A stretch of DNA of 64,000 nt, from NCBI RefSeq assembly GCF_000695625.1, contig NZ_JMQI01000014.1:1-64000 (forward strand), in the 5' to 3' direction. The notes under the pieces were generated by a model. It ran no database searches, was not told the DNA's origin, and saw only the letters and a list, made by a program, of their open reading frames with translations. The DNA is from Amycolatopsis rifamycinica (GTDB lineage Bacteria > Actinomycetota > Actinomycetes > Mycobacteriales > Pseudonocardiaceae). The position numbers and the translations under genes were made by a program. This document shows, one piece after another, positions 18,377 through 26,958 of the stretch; position 1 is the first letter of the stretch, and each line of letters begins with the position of its first letter.

Positions 18377-19564
18377 ATGGTGCCGAGCACCCCCCTTCCG
18401 ACCCGCGCCCAGCTCGTCGAACGCGCGGCCGGCCTGGTCCCGCTGCTGCGCAACAACGCGGCCAAGGCGGCCGAAGACCGCCGCCTGACCGAAGAGACGA
18501 TCGACGCCCTCGCCGACGCCGGGATCTTCAAGCTCCGCGTCCCCGCCCGGTTCGGCGGCTACGAGGCGGACACGACCACGCTGATGGAGGTCACCTCGCA
18601 GCTCGGCCGCGGGGACGGCTCGGCGTCGTGGGTCGCCTCCGTCTACTCGATCCCGGGCTGGATGGTCTGCATGTTCCCGGAGGAGGTGCAGGAGGAGGTG
18701 TTCGCCACCCCGAACGTCCGGGTGTGCGGGACCCTCAGCCCCACCGCCTTCGCGAAGACGGTCTCCGGCGGCTACGTCGTCAACGGCAAGTGGAGCTTCA
18801 TCAGCGGCGCGCCGCACGCGCACTGGCAGGAGATCATCGCCATCCTCGACCCGGGCGACGGCTCCGAGCCGTACCCCCTGATGGCCCTGGTCCCGATGGC
18901 GGACCTGCAGGTCGTCGACGACTGGTTCGCCACCGGCCTCAAGGGCTCGGGCAGCCTCACCACGATCGCGCAGGACGTGTTCATCCCGGCCGAGCGGGCG
19001 CTGCCGATGCCGACCGTCGTGCAGGGCAACACGGTCTCCGAGCGCAACGCAAGGATCCCGATCTACCGCGCGCCGCTGGTGCCGGTGTCCGGCGCGTGCA
19101 CCGTCGGCACCCTCCTCGGCCTGGCGCGCGCGGCGAAGGAGAACTTCCTGGAATGGCTGCCCGGCCGCCGGATCGCGTACACCGCCTACACGAAGCAGTC
19201 GGACGCCGCCGTCACCCACCTGCAGGTCGCCGAGGCCTCGCAGAAGATCGACCAGGCCGAGTTCCACGCCCGCCGGATCACCACCACTGTGGACCGGAAG
19301 GCCGTCGAGGGTGTCCCGTGGACGCTCGAGGAGCGCGCCCGCAACCGGGCGGACGTCGGCGAGGTCTGCAAGCTGGCCAAGGAAGCCGTCGACATCCTCG
19401 CGGCCGGCGCGGGCGGCGCGTCGATCTACCAGCACGTGCCCATCCAGGGCATCCTGCACGACCTGCAGGCGGCGAGCCTGCACGCGTTGATCAACCCCAC
19501 CACCGCCGCGGAATTGTACGGTCGTATTCTGTGCGGTTTGGAACCGGACACCGCATACATCTGA
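18377..19564 (+). CDS. Flavin-dependent monooxygenase with acyl-CoA dehydrogenase fold
   Basis: About 395 residues of the group D flavoprotein monooxygenase family, which includes HsaA, ActVA-ORF5, DszC and the amino-sugar N-oxygenases KijD3, ORF36 and DnmZ. Typical segments are LADAGIFKLRVPARFGGYE, GDGSASWVASVYS and GGYVVNGKWSFISGAPHA. It needs reduced flavin from a separate reductase. In this cluster two roles compete: N-oxidation of the aminosugar, or hydroxylation of the aromatic or core part. It is divergent from the hydrolase. GGAGG at 18370-18374 is close to ATG 18377; GTG 18368 and GTG 18380 are alternative starts. Confidence 0.88.
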   Translation: MVPSTPLPTRAQLVERAAGLVPLLRNNAAKAAEDRRLTEETIDALADAGIFKLRVPARFGGYEADTTTLMEVTSQLGRGDGSASWVASVYSIPGWMVCMFPEEVQEEVFATPNVRVCGTLSPTAFAKTVSGGYVVNGKWSFISGAPHAHWQEIIAILDPGDGSEPYPLMALVPMADLQVVDDWFATGLKGSGSLTTIAQDVFIPAERALPMPTVVQGNTVSERNARIPIYRAPLVPVSGACTVGTLLGLARAAKENFLEWLPGRRIAYTAYTKQSDAAVTHLQVAEASQKIDQAEFHARRITTTVDRKAVEGVPWTLEERARNRADVGEVCKLAKEAVDILAAGAGGASIYQHVPIQGILHDLQAASLHALINPTTAAELYGRILCGLEPDTAYI

Positions 19565-19839
19565 GCCCCGATTCCGCCGTCGCGGCCCGGCCCGCCTCAG
19601 GAATCCGTGGCCGCAGGTCAGGGGCCTGTTTCACCGGGGCATAACAGTGGGAAACGCACGGTTCGGCCGGACAGTTCCCGGCGCGGGTCGCACCGCATTC
19701 CGGAAGATGCTCGTGACGAGCGGCCTCTGGGACAGTTACTCACCGTACGAACCGACCTCGAAGTCACAACGCCTTGTGCGTCTGGCCTTTGTGATCCCTC
19801 GGTTGGCCGGCGGCTTTGATGGAGAGAGGATGATGAAAA
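19565..19839. promoter_or_regulatory. Leader region of the exporter gene
   Basis: A 275-base spacer ahead of the MFS exporter. GAGAGAGGA at 19821-19830 is the likely ribosome site. A seven-codon frame (ATG 19830 to TAA 19850, MMKSDR) overlaps the exporter start and could be a tiny leader, but nothing proves it is translated. No regulator gene is adjacent. Confidence 0.35.
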
Positions 19840-21441
19840 GTGACCGGTAACGGCGCGCCGCCCTTGGCCGGGCGGCGGGAATGGTGGGGGTTGGCGGTGC
19901 TCGCCCTCCCCACGATGTTGACGATGATGGACATCAACGTCCTGTTCCTCGCGCTCCCGCACCTGAGCGCTGACCTGGGCGCGAGCAGCACCGAGCAGCT
20001 GTGGATCACCGACATCTACGGCTTCCTGATCGCCGGGTTCCTGGTGACCATGGGCACGCTCGGTGACCGGATAGGCAGGCGGAAGGTCCTGGTGACCGGG
20101 GCCACCGCCTTCGGCATCCTTTCGGCGATCGCCGCGTTCTCGACCAACCCCGAGATGCTGATCGTCATCCGCGCCCTGCTCGGCATCGCCGGCGCGACGA
20201 TCATGCCCTCGACGCTCGCGTTGATCATGGGCATGTTCCAGCACCCGAAGCAGATGGGTGCCGCGATCGGTGTCTGGGCCACCTCGATGATGGCCGGTAT
20301 CGCCCTCGGCCCGGTGGTCGGCGGCCTGCTGCTGGCCTCGTTCTGGTGGGGCTCGGTCTTCCTGCTCGCGGTGCCGATCATGGTGCTGGTGCTGGTGTTC
20401 GGGCCGATCTTGCTGCCCGAGTTCAAGAACCCGCAGGCGGGCAAGCTCGACCTGTTCAGCGTCGCGCTGTCGCTGCTGGCGATCCTGCCGTTCATCTGGG
20501 GCCTGAAGGAGGTCGTCCGCTCCGGCTGGGCGGTCGCGCCGGTCCTGGTGGCCGTGGCGGGCATCATCTTCGGCGTGGTGTTCGTCGTCCGGCAGCGCAA
20601 GCTGGCGAACCCGCTGCTGGACGTCCGCCTGTTCGCGATCAAGGCCGTCTCCGGCGGTCTGATCCTCGGCCTGCTGTTCGCCGCGATCCAGGGCGGCACG
20701 GGCCTGCTGGTGACCCAGCACCTGCAGGAGGTGGAGGGCTTCTCGGCCCTGAAGTCCGCGCTCCTGCTGCTGATCCCGGCCGTGATCATGGTGATCGGCA
20801 TCCAGGCCACCAACCCGCTGTCGCTGAAGGTCAAGCCCGGCGTCATCCTGATCGTCGGCATGCTCATCGCCGCGGTCGGCATGGTGGTGCTGAGCCTGTA
20901 CGACACGACCTCGGGCGTGGCCGTGCTGATCGTCGGCTCGAGCATCATCTTCCTCGGCGGCAGCCCGATCGGCGTCCTGGTCAACAAGGTCGTCATGGGT
21001 TCGGCCCCGCCGGAGAAGATGGGTTCGGCGGCTTCGCTGCAGTCGACCGGTGGTGAGCTGGGCGTCGCGCTCGGCATCGCCGCGCTCGGCAGCATCGCGA
21101 CGGCGGCTTACCACAGCCACCTGACGGTGCCGGCCGGCGTCACCGGCCCGGCCGCCGACGCGACCCGCGAAAGCATCTCCTCCGCGGTCCAGGCGGCGGG
21201 TTCGCAGCCGCCCGCCGTCGCGCAGGAGCTGCTTTCCGCGGCGGGCAACGCGTTCACCAGCGCCCTGAACACCACCGCGGGCATCTGCGCGGTCGTGTTC
21301 GTGGCACTGGCCGCGCTGGCCTTCGCCACCCTCCGGCACATCCCGGTCCCGCCGGCGCCCCCCACGGGCCCGCCGCCGGAGGCCGCGCCGGAAGGTGCCG
21401 CCGCGGAAGGGGAGACCTCCGCGGAGGCCGCGCAGGCCTGA
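19840..21441 (+). CDS. MFS drug exporter, EmrB/QacA (14-TMS) type
   Basis: A 533-residue membrane transporter of the drug:H+ antiporter-2 group. The first helix LTMMDINVLFLALPHL and the loop motif LGDRIGRRK are characteristic, and about 14 hydrophobic segments can be counted. The C-terminal tail is a soluble Pro/Ala/Glu-rich stretch. Its place inside the cluster suggests export of the product and self-resistance. It starts with GTG and is followed by a strong terminator. Confidence 0.92.
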   Translation: MTGNGAPPLAGRREWWGLAVLALPTMLTMMDINVLFLALPHLSADLGASSTEQLWITDIYGFLIAGFLVTMGTLGDRIGRRKVLVTGATAFGILSAIAAFSTNPEMLIVIRALLGIAGATIMPSTLALIMGMFQHPKQMGAAIGVWATSMMAGIALGPVVGGLLLASFWWGSVFLLAVPIMVLVLVFGPILLPEFKNPQAGKLDLFSVALSLLAILPFIWGLKEVVRSGWAVAPVLVAVAGIIFGVVFVVRQRKLANPLLDVRLFAIKAVSGGLILGLLFAAIQGGTGLLVTQHLQEVEGFSALKSALLLLIPAVIMVIGIQATNPLSLKVKPGVILIVGMLIAAVGMVVLSLYDTTSGVAVLIVGSSIIFLGGSPIGVLVNKVVMGSAPPEKMGSAASLQSTGGELGVALGIAALGSIATAAYHSHLTVPAGVTGPAADATRESISSAVQAAGSQPPAVAQELLSAAGNAFTSALNTTAGICAVVFVALAALAFATLRHIPVPPAPPTGPPPEAAPEGAAAEGETSAEAAQA

Positions 21442-21467
21442 CGGCCGGCGCGACAACGGAAAACCCT

Positions 21468-21506
21468 GGGTCCGGCCGGATCGCCAACCGCGATCCGGCC
21501 GGACCC
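21468..21506 (+). terminator. Terminator of the exporter gene
   Basis: A perfect 16-bp stem (21468-21483 with 21491-21506) and 7-base loop, 27 bases after the MFS stop. Confidence 0.75.
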
Positions 21507-21537
21507 GCCCGTGATCCAGCCATCTCGAGGAGTCCCG

Positions 21538-22701
21538 ATGGAGCCGATGATCAACGTCATGCAGCCCGCGCTGGGCGAGCGCGAGCTCGCGGCCGTCCGG
21601 GAGGTGTTCGAGAGCAACTGGATCGGCCGTGGCGCCCGCACGCACGAGTTCGAGTCGGCTTTCGCACGGCACATCGGGGTCGACGCCGGGCACGTGACGT
21701 CGACGAACTCCTGCACTGAGGCGACGTTCATCGCGATGGAGCTGCTGGAGGTCGGGCCGGGCGACGAGGTGGTGCTGCCTTCCCCGAGCTTCGTGGGCGC
21801 GGGCAACGCGATCGCTTCCCGCGGCGCGGTCCCGGTGTTCTGCGACGTCGACGAGGCCACGCTGAACCCGCGCGTCGAGGATATAGAGGCCGTGCTGACC
21901 GAGCGCACCAAGGCGGTGCTGATCCTCCACTACGGCGGCTACCCGGGCGAGGTGGCGCGCATCGCCGAGCTGTGCCGCGACCGCGGCATCCCCCTGATCG
22001 AGGACGCCGCCGTCGCCATCGCGTCCACAGTGGACGGCCAGGCCTGCGGCACGTTCGGCGACATGGGCGTGTGGAGCTTCGACCACGGCAAGATCGTGGT
22101 CACCGTGGACGGCGGCATGCTGTGCGTGCGCGACCCGGAGCTGGCCGAGCGCGCCCCTAAGATCGCCTACCTCGGCATGGAGCAGCGCAGCGGGTACGAC
22201 CAGGCGATGCGCGCCCAGACCCGCTGGTGGGACTTCGACGTCACGTCGTTTTCGCGCCGCTCCACGACCAACGACGTCCTCGCCGCCATCGGCACGGTCC
22301 AGCTGAGCCGCCTGGACGAGTTCATCGACCGGCGCCGCGAGGTCGCCGAGGCCTACGACGCCGGGCTGGCCGGCGTGCCCGGACTGCGCGTCCCGCCGCC
22401 CCTGCCCGAAGGACACACGTCGTCGTACTACATGTACTGGCTCCAGTTCGAGGACGGCAACCGCGACCAGGTGGCCCGCGACCTTTACGAGCGCGGGGTG
22501 TACACGACGTTCCGCTACCCGTTGCTGCACCAGGTCCCGGCGTACGGCTCCAACGCAGTCCTCCCCGGCGCCGAAGCAGCGGCGGCGAAGACGCTGCTGC
22601 TGCCGATGCACCAGTCCCTGTCCGACGCCGACGTCGACCGGGTCATCTCGGCCGTGCGCGAGTGCACCGGCCGGCGCACCCGGGACGCCCGCGCCGCCTG
22701 A
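21538..22701 (+). CDS. DegT/DnrJ/EryC1-type PLP sugar aminotransferase
   Basis: A 387-residue nucleotide-sugar aminotransferase. The PLP lysine lies in SFDHGKIVVTVDGGM, and the Asp that pairs with the PLP nitrogen is in LIEDAAVAI. It converts a keto sugar to an amino sugar using Glu or Gln. With UDP-glucose dehydrogenase, the decarboxylase and the C-methyltransferase it completes a route to a 4-amino, C-methyl pentose. GAGGAG at 21527-21532 sets ATG 21538. No sugar N-methyltransferase was found in the window, so the amine may remain free or be oxidised. Confidence 0.93.
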   Translation: MEPMINVMQPALGERELAAVREVFESNWIGRGARTHEFESAFARHIGVDAGHVTSTNSCTEATFIAMELLEVGPGDEVVLPSPSFVGAGNAIASRGAVPVFCDVDEATLNPRVEDIEAVLTERTKAVLILHYGGYPGEVARIAELCRDRGIPLIEDAAVAIASTVDGQACGTFGDMGVWSFDHGKIVVTVDGGMLCVRDPELAERAPKIAYLGMEQRSGYDQAMRAQTRWWDFDVTSFSRRSTTNDVLAAIGTVQLSRLDEFIDRRREVAEAYDAGLAGVPGLRVPPPLPEGHTSSYYMYWLQFEDGNRDQVARDLYERGVYTTFRYPLLHQVPAYGSNAVLPGAEAAAAKTLLLPMHQSLSDADVDRVISAVRECTGRRTRDARAA

Positions 22702-23104
22702 GCCGCCTGAGCCGCTGAGCTGCCGGGCGTCCGGCGCGGTGCCCGCGTGGTCACCGCGCCGCCTGGGTTGCCCGGCGCCCGGCGTGGCCATTGGGCCGCC
22801 TGGGCTGTCGGGCGTTCCGTGTGGCGGCTGGGCTGCCTGCGCGCTACCCGGCCACGGCGTGGCCACCGCGCCGCCTGAACTGCCCGGACCATCCACGCGC
22901 CCGGGCCCCGGCGCCCAGGGTCTGCACCGCCCGGACCGCGCGGGCGTTCGGGCTGCCCAGCCCACCCGGCGCCAGAACCGCCCGGCGTCCGCGTCGTCTG
23001 CGCGGCTCGGCTTCCGCAGCCGGGGAGATGCCGGGGCGGGTGGTGCGCTGGCACCGTTGCCGTACGGGTCCCGAACGTTTTTCCGTCCAGTGAGGATGAT
23101 GGTC
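22702..23104. other. Very GC-rich non-coding spacer with imperfect direct repeats
   Basis: About 400 bases without a supported gene. It contains degenerate repeats of GCCGCCTGGGCTGCC type. One pair of about 30 bp, near 22747 and 22858, shares CACCGCGCCGCCTG and differs at a few bases. It probably carries the promoter of the next gene; TGAGG at 23091-23095 is that gene's ribosome site. Confidence 0.5.
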
Positions 23105-24121
23105 ATGAAGGCTGCGGTAATCCCCGGGGTCAACGAGGAGTGGGAGCTGCGGGAGGTGCCGACCCCCGAGCCCGGCCCGGCGGACGTGCTGATCCGCGTG
23201 CGGGCCTCCGGCATCTGCTCGAACGACGTCCTGGTGACCAAGGGGATGCTGCCGTTCCCGGCGTTCGACCCCGCCATCCCCGGGCACGAGCCCGTCGGCG
23301 AGGTCGTCGCGGTCGGCGACGCGGTCACCAGCCGCCAGGTCGGCGACGTCGTGGGCACCACCTGGATCCGCGGCACCTGCGGCAGCTGCGACTACTGCCG
23401 TCTCGGCCTACCGCTGTCCGCGCGTGCCGCGTTCGCCTGTGCCGCGCCGGTTTCCACCGGCTTCACCGTCCAAGGTGGACAGGCCGAGTACATCGTCGTC
23501 GCCGCCGACCAGACCGTGCTCATCCCCGACCACCTGGCTCCCGAGCTGGCGGTTCCCGTGCTGTGCGCGGGATACACCAGCTGGAGCGCGCTGCGCTCGG
23601 CCGACCCGAAGCCGGGCGAACGGGTCGCGGTGGTCGGCATCGGCGGCTTGGGCCACCTGGCCGTCCAGTACGCGCGCGCCTGCGGTTTCGACACGATCGC
23701 CGTCACCAGTTCGCCGGAGAAGCACGACCTGGCCCGCGAGCTGGGTGCGGGCACGGTCGTGTCCAACGGCGAAGAGCTGCGCGCGGCCGGCGGGGCCGAC
23801 GTCGTGCTCGTCACCGGGACGTCGTACCGCGCGGCCGCGGACGCGATGACCGGCCTCAACGTCAACGGCCGCCTGGTGCTGGCCGGCATCGACGTCACGG
23901 AGCCGTTCACGCTGCCGCCGATGCTGCCGTTCTTCGGGCTGGGCCAGCGGATCATCGGCGCCACCCACAACGGCACGGAGTACCTGCGCGAGGCGCTGGA
24001 CCTGGTGGCCGCGGGCAAGGTCAAGCCGCTGGTGGAGACGTTCGCGGCCGAAGACGTCGCCGAAGCCGTCCGGAAGGTCGGCAAGGGCGAGGTGCGGTTC
24101 CGCGCCGTCGTGACGTACTGA
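23105..24121 (+). CDS. Zinc-type medium-chain alcohol dehydrogenase
   Basis: A 338-residue MDR dehydrogenase with an N-terminal GroES-like domain and a C-terminal Rossmann fold (GIGGLGHLAVQYA). Catalytic zinc ligands are expected at Cys in SGICSNDVL and at GHEPVGEV. The structural zinc loop CGSCDYCRLG has its fourth Cys 13 residues later instead of the usual 7, so that site may be altered. It may oxidise or reduce a sugar keto group, for example regenerating a 4-keto pentose for the aminotransferase, or act on the aglycone. ATG codons at 23096, 23099 and 23105 are all in frame; 23105 has the best spacing to TGAGG. Confidence 0.9.
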   Translation: MKAAVIPGVNEEWELREVPTPEPGPADVLIRVRASGICSNDVLVTKGMLPFPAFDPAIPGHEPVGEVVAVGDAVTSRQVGDVVGTTWIRGTCGSCDYCRLGLPLSARAAFACAAPVSTGFTVQGGQAEYIVVAADQTVLIPDHLAPELAVPVLCAGYTSWSALRSADPKPGERVAVVGIGGLGHLAVQYARACGFDTIAVTSSPEKHDLARELGAGTVVSNGEELRAAGGADVVLVTGTSYRAAADAMTGLNVNGRLVLAGIDVTEPFTLPPMLPFFGLGQRIIGATHNGTEYLREALDLVAAGKVKPLVETFAAEDVAEAVRKVGKGEVRFRAVVTY

Positions 24122-24139
24122 CCGGACACGGGGGACGTC

Positions 24140-25288
24140 GTGCGGATCCTGTTCACCACCGTGGCCCTGCCGGGTCACTTCTTCCCGCTGGTCCCGCTGG
24201 CGTGGGCCTGCCGCGCGGCGGGGCACGAGGTCCTGGTGCTCAGCGCGGCGGACTTCGTTCCGACGGTGCTCGGTTCGGGACTGCCGGCGGCGTCGTCGGG
24301 GCCGGGGGAGCGGTTCGCCGACCTGGTCGCCGACGACCGGCCGAGCGCCGGTCTGGCGGAGCAGCGCGCGGCGCACGGCCGGGTGTTCGGCCGGATGGCC
24401 GCCCGCAGCCTGCCGGGCACGTCGGTGGTCATGCGGACGTGGCAGCCCGACGTGGTGGTGAGCGAGCGAGCCGAGTTCGCCGGTCCGCTCGCGGCGTGGC
24501 ACCTGGGCATCCCGCAGGTGGAGCTGCACTGGGGGGTGGCGGCCCTGCCCGAGTACCGCACGGCGGCGGCGAAGGAGCTGTCGGTCCAGCTGGCGGCCCG
24601 CGGCCTGGACGTCCTGCCCCGCCCGGCGGCGGTGCTCAACCCGTGGCCGCCGTCCCTGCGTCTTCCGCACGCGGCCGGTCACACCGGCATCCGCCCGCTG
24701 GCCTACAACGGCGAGGCCCGGGTGCCGGACTGGGTGCTGCGCCGCCGTCGCCGGCCGCGGGTGTGCCTGACGCTGGGCACGGTGGTGCCGCGCACGGGCC
24801 GCAACCAGGTCGCCGGGAGCGTGCCCGAGATCGTCGCCGCCCTGGCGGACCTGGGGGTGGAGATCGTGATCGCGGTGGACGACCGCATCGCGGCGGGCTG
24901 GCCCCCGCTGCCCCCGGAGGTCCGGCACGTGGGCCGCATGCCGCTGTCCCCGGTGTTCGCGGCCTGCGACACGGCCATCCACCACGGCGGCCAGGGCACC
25001 GCACTGACGGCGATCGAGGCGGCACTGCCGCAGCTGGTCCTCCCGGTGTTCGACGACCAGTTCGACAACGGAGCAGCGATCGCGGCGGCCGGCGCCGGTA
25101 TCCGCCTCCTTCCGAGCGAGATCGCCCCGGCGGCGATCGCCGCCCACTGCGAGGAGCTCCTGTCCGGCCCCGGTTACCGCCGGGCGGCCCAGGTTCTGGC
25201 GGCGGAGCTGGCGGAAGAACCGACGCCGATCGAGGTGGCGGAGACCCTGGCGGGCCTGGTCACGGGGGGTATCGCGAACGCCGCCTGA
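24140..25288 (+). CDS. Glycosyltransferase, GT1/EryCIII type
   Basis: A 382-residue GT-B glycosyltransferase of standard length. It begins RILFTTVALPGHFFP and has RVCLTLGTV followed by the donor-site IHHGGQGTALTA. It lies 18 bases after the dehydrogenase and is probably co-transcribed with it. It is the likely second sugar transferase of the cluster and the last clear biosynthetic gene on this side. The start is GTG 24140 after GGGGGA. Confidence 0.92.
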   Translation: MRILFTTVALPGHFFPLVPLAWACRAAGHEVLVLSAADFVPTVLGSGLPAASSGPGERFADLVADDRPSAGLAEQRAAHGRVFGRMAARSLPGTSVVMRTWQPDVVVSERAEFAGPLAAWHLGIPQVELHWGVAALPEYRTAAAKELSVQLAARGLDVLPRPAAVLNPWPPSLRLPHAAGHTGIRPLAYNGEARVPDWVLRRRRRPRVCLTLGTVVPRTGRNQVAGSVPEIVAALADLGVEIVIAVDDRIAAGWPPLPPEVRHVGRMPLSPVFAACDTAIHHGGQGTALTAIEAALPQLVLPVFDDQFDNGAAIAAAGAGIRLLPSEIAPAAIAAHCEELLSGPGYRRAAQVLAAELAEEPTPIEVAETLAGLVTGGIANAA

Positions 25289-25807
25289 CCCGGACGGCCG
25301 CGGCAGGACCTGCCCGGTTCCGGCCGCCCGCCGACGGGCACGGCCAGTCGATCGCTGGATGAGCCCCTTCGTGCGTGGCTGAGGGCCGTTGGAGCTCTCG
25401 CGGTGCCGTGTATGGCTCATCCCTGGCGTCGGAGGCCATGAATGAGTCATTCACGGCACCCCGGAAGCTTCAACGGCCAAGCCGGGGTAGCCACGGCCTT
25501 GCTGACCCCCGAGCGGGAATGCGTCTCACCTGGTCCCGGGCTTCGAGGCGCCGGGATCGGCGGGACCAACCTCGGCCCGGCACGCGAGAAGCGACTTCGC
25601 CAGTTCCGGCTGCCCGCAGGGGGCCGCACCTTCGCGCGGCGATGCCGGATCGATGCTCGCCCGGGCGGACCCCGGTACGTGGGGACGAGGCGACCGCACG
25701 GCTCGTGGCTCGGTTGCGCGCCTACCTCCACCGTAACCCGGTTCGCCCGGCCCGGCGTGCGTGGCGCCCCGACCGCTCGGGGACCATGACCCCCGCCGGG
25801 GCGGGGC
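25289..25807. other. Non-coding spacer at the probable cluster edge
   Basis: About 520 bases without a supported gene. GGTGCCGTG (25402-25410) pairs with CACGGCACC (25452-25460), enclosing ATGAATGAGTCATTCA. A variant of that inner motif, ATGAATGACTCGTTCA, recurs in the hairpin at 61885-61923. This may be a terminator or an extragenic repeat. The remainder shows nothing recognisable. Confidence 0.5.
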
Positions 25808-26080
25808 TCAGAACCAGGCGGTCAGGCGCTCGAAGGCGTCGCGTTCCTGGCGGCTGAGCGGCGGGTGAAGGCGCAGGTCCGGGTGCCAGACGGGCGCGAG
25901 GTACGCCGGCGCCGCGAACGGGCCGGGGCCGGTGAGCCCGTTGAGCAGGTAGCCGGTGTGGCTGTAGCCCGCCGTTCGCTCCACCGCGTTCAGCAGCTTC
26001 CTCACCATCGGATCTGGCACCGGAACGTCCTCCGCATTCGTCAGACCGGGGCGGACGGTGCCGCCTCGTTCTTCCATCAT
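25808..26080 (-). CDS. Hypothetical 90-residue protein
   Basis: I do not recognise a family. The frame encodes a soluble, mostly helical-looking protein with a Tyr/Gly-rich middle (AGYSHTGYLLNGLTGPGPF) and an amphipathic C-terminus ending in FERLTAWF. There is no signal peptide or membrane segment. Ribosome site support is weak (GGAA). Codon third positions are GC-rich, as in neighbouring genes. It lies next to the cluster edge on the opposite strand. Confidence 0.55.
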   Translation of the reverse strand: MMEERGGTVRPGLTNAEDVPVPDPMVRKLLNAVERTAGYSHTGYLLNGLTGPGPFAAPAYLAPVWHPDLRLHPPLSRQERDAFERLTAWF

Positions 26081-26283
26081 GCTGTTTCCGGCGGGGAAAT
26101 ACCACCTTCGTGTGGTCCGAACGGGCGTTCGCTCCCCGTCGCCAACGCTCTGAGCTGCGCTTTCGCCGTGAGCGGCCTCCCGGGTGAGCGCGACCCGCCC
26201 AAGAGAGCAATCTGGAAGATGCTCGGCGATGCGGAGCCGGGGTAAGGCGGCCCGAGCCGGGGCTCACCGTCTACAAGCGACAG

Positions 26284-26547
26284 TCAGGCGGCCTCCGAAG
26301 TGGACGGAGGTGCGCTGGGGACCGGAGCCGGGGCCGGTGCGGGCGGGGTGCGGTCGAACGGGACGCCGTCCGGCCGTCGCACGGGTGGCGGGTCCGCGGT
26401 CCCCCGCCTCGAGAGGTGGTGCAGCTTCCTCAGGTGGCGTTGCACCAGCCCGGCGCGGCGCGCCTCGGTGAACGCGCCGCGAGCGGCGCCGTTCGCGCGG
26501 CGGCGGTGGTGGCGGTGCTGCTGTGGGGTGGATTCCTGGTCCGGCAT
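26284..26547 (-). CDS. Possible small basic protein, hypothetical
   Basis: An 87-residue frame starting MPDQESTPQQ, with a His/Arg-rich first half (QHRHHRRR) and a Pro/Ala-rich tail. GAGG lies 9 bases before the ATG. The composition is low-complexity and could be chance coding in GC-rich DNA. No function is suggested. Confidence 0.35.
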   Translation of the reverse strand: MPDQESTPQQHRHHRRRANGAARGAFTEARRAGLVQRHLRKLHHLSRRGTADPPPVRRPDGVPFDRTPPAPAPAPVPSAPPSTSEAA

Positions 26548-26881
26548 GGCGTTCGTCCTCGGATGGTTGGAGGGGTGCAGGGCGGGTGCGACGGCGTGAT
26601 CGCTCGGTGTGATCGCCTGGTCGCGGTGAAGAACGGGGGCGGAGTGGCGCCCGGGATCACCGTCCGGATAACAAGATTGTCTCGAGGGTGCGGGTCGCGG
26701 GGACTGTTGGGCCAGTTGGCCGCATGCGCCGATGGTCGCCCGGCCGGGTGCGGGGCAAGGAAGAGCGCGGGCCGCTACCGTCCACTGTGGGACATGACGC
26801 CCACGGCGACACGAGCGGGTGTGAGCCGGATCTCTTGGCCGAAGCACGCCGTGCGCATCCTGCGCACGGCGTCTTCCCTGG

Positions 26882-26958
26882 TGGCGCCCCCGGCAGGACT
26901 CGAACCTGCGACCTAGAGATTAGAAGGCTCTTGCTCTATCCAGCTGAGCTACGAGGGC
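26882..26958 (-). tRNA. tRNA-Arg (anticodon UCU)
   Basis: A 77-base tRNA with encoded CCA. The acceptor stem GCCCTCG pairs with CGGGGGC, the D arm is GCTC...GAGC, and the T arm is GCAGG-TTCGAGT-CCTGC. The anticodon loop CTTCTAA gives UCU, which reads AGA/AGG. The base pair next to the anticodon loop appears as a C-U mismatch. AGA is rare in such genomes. tRNA 3' ends are common attachment sites, but no integrase is seen beside it. Confidence 0.95.

Noticed and set aside
26882..26958. tRNA-Arg as an attachment site for an integrated element
   Set aside because: No integrase, excisionase or duplicated tRNA 3' end was seen on either side.
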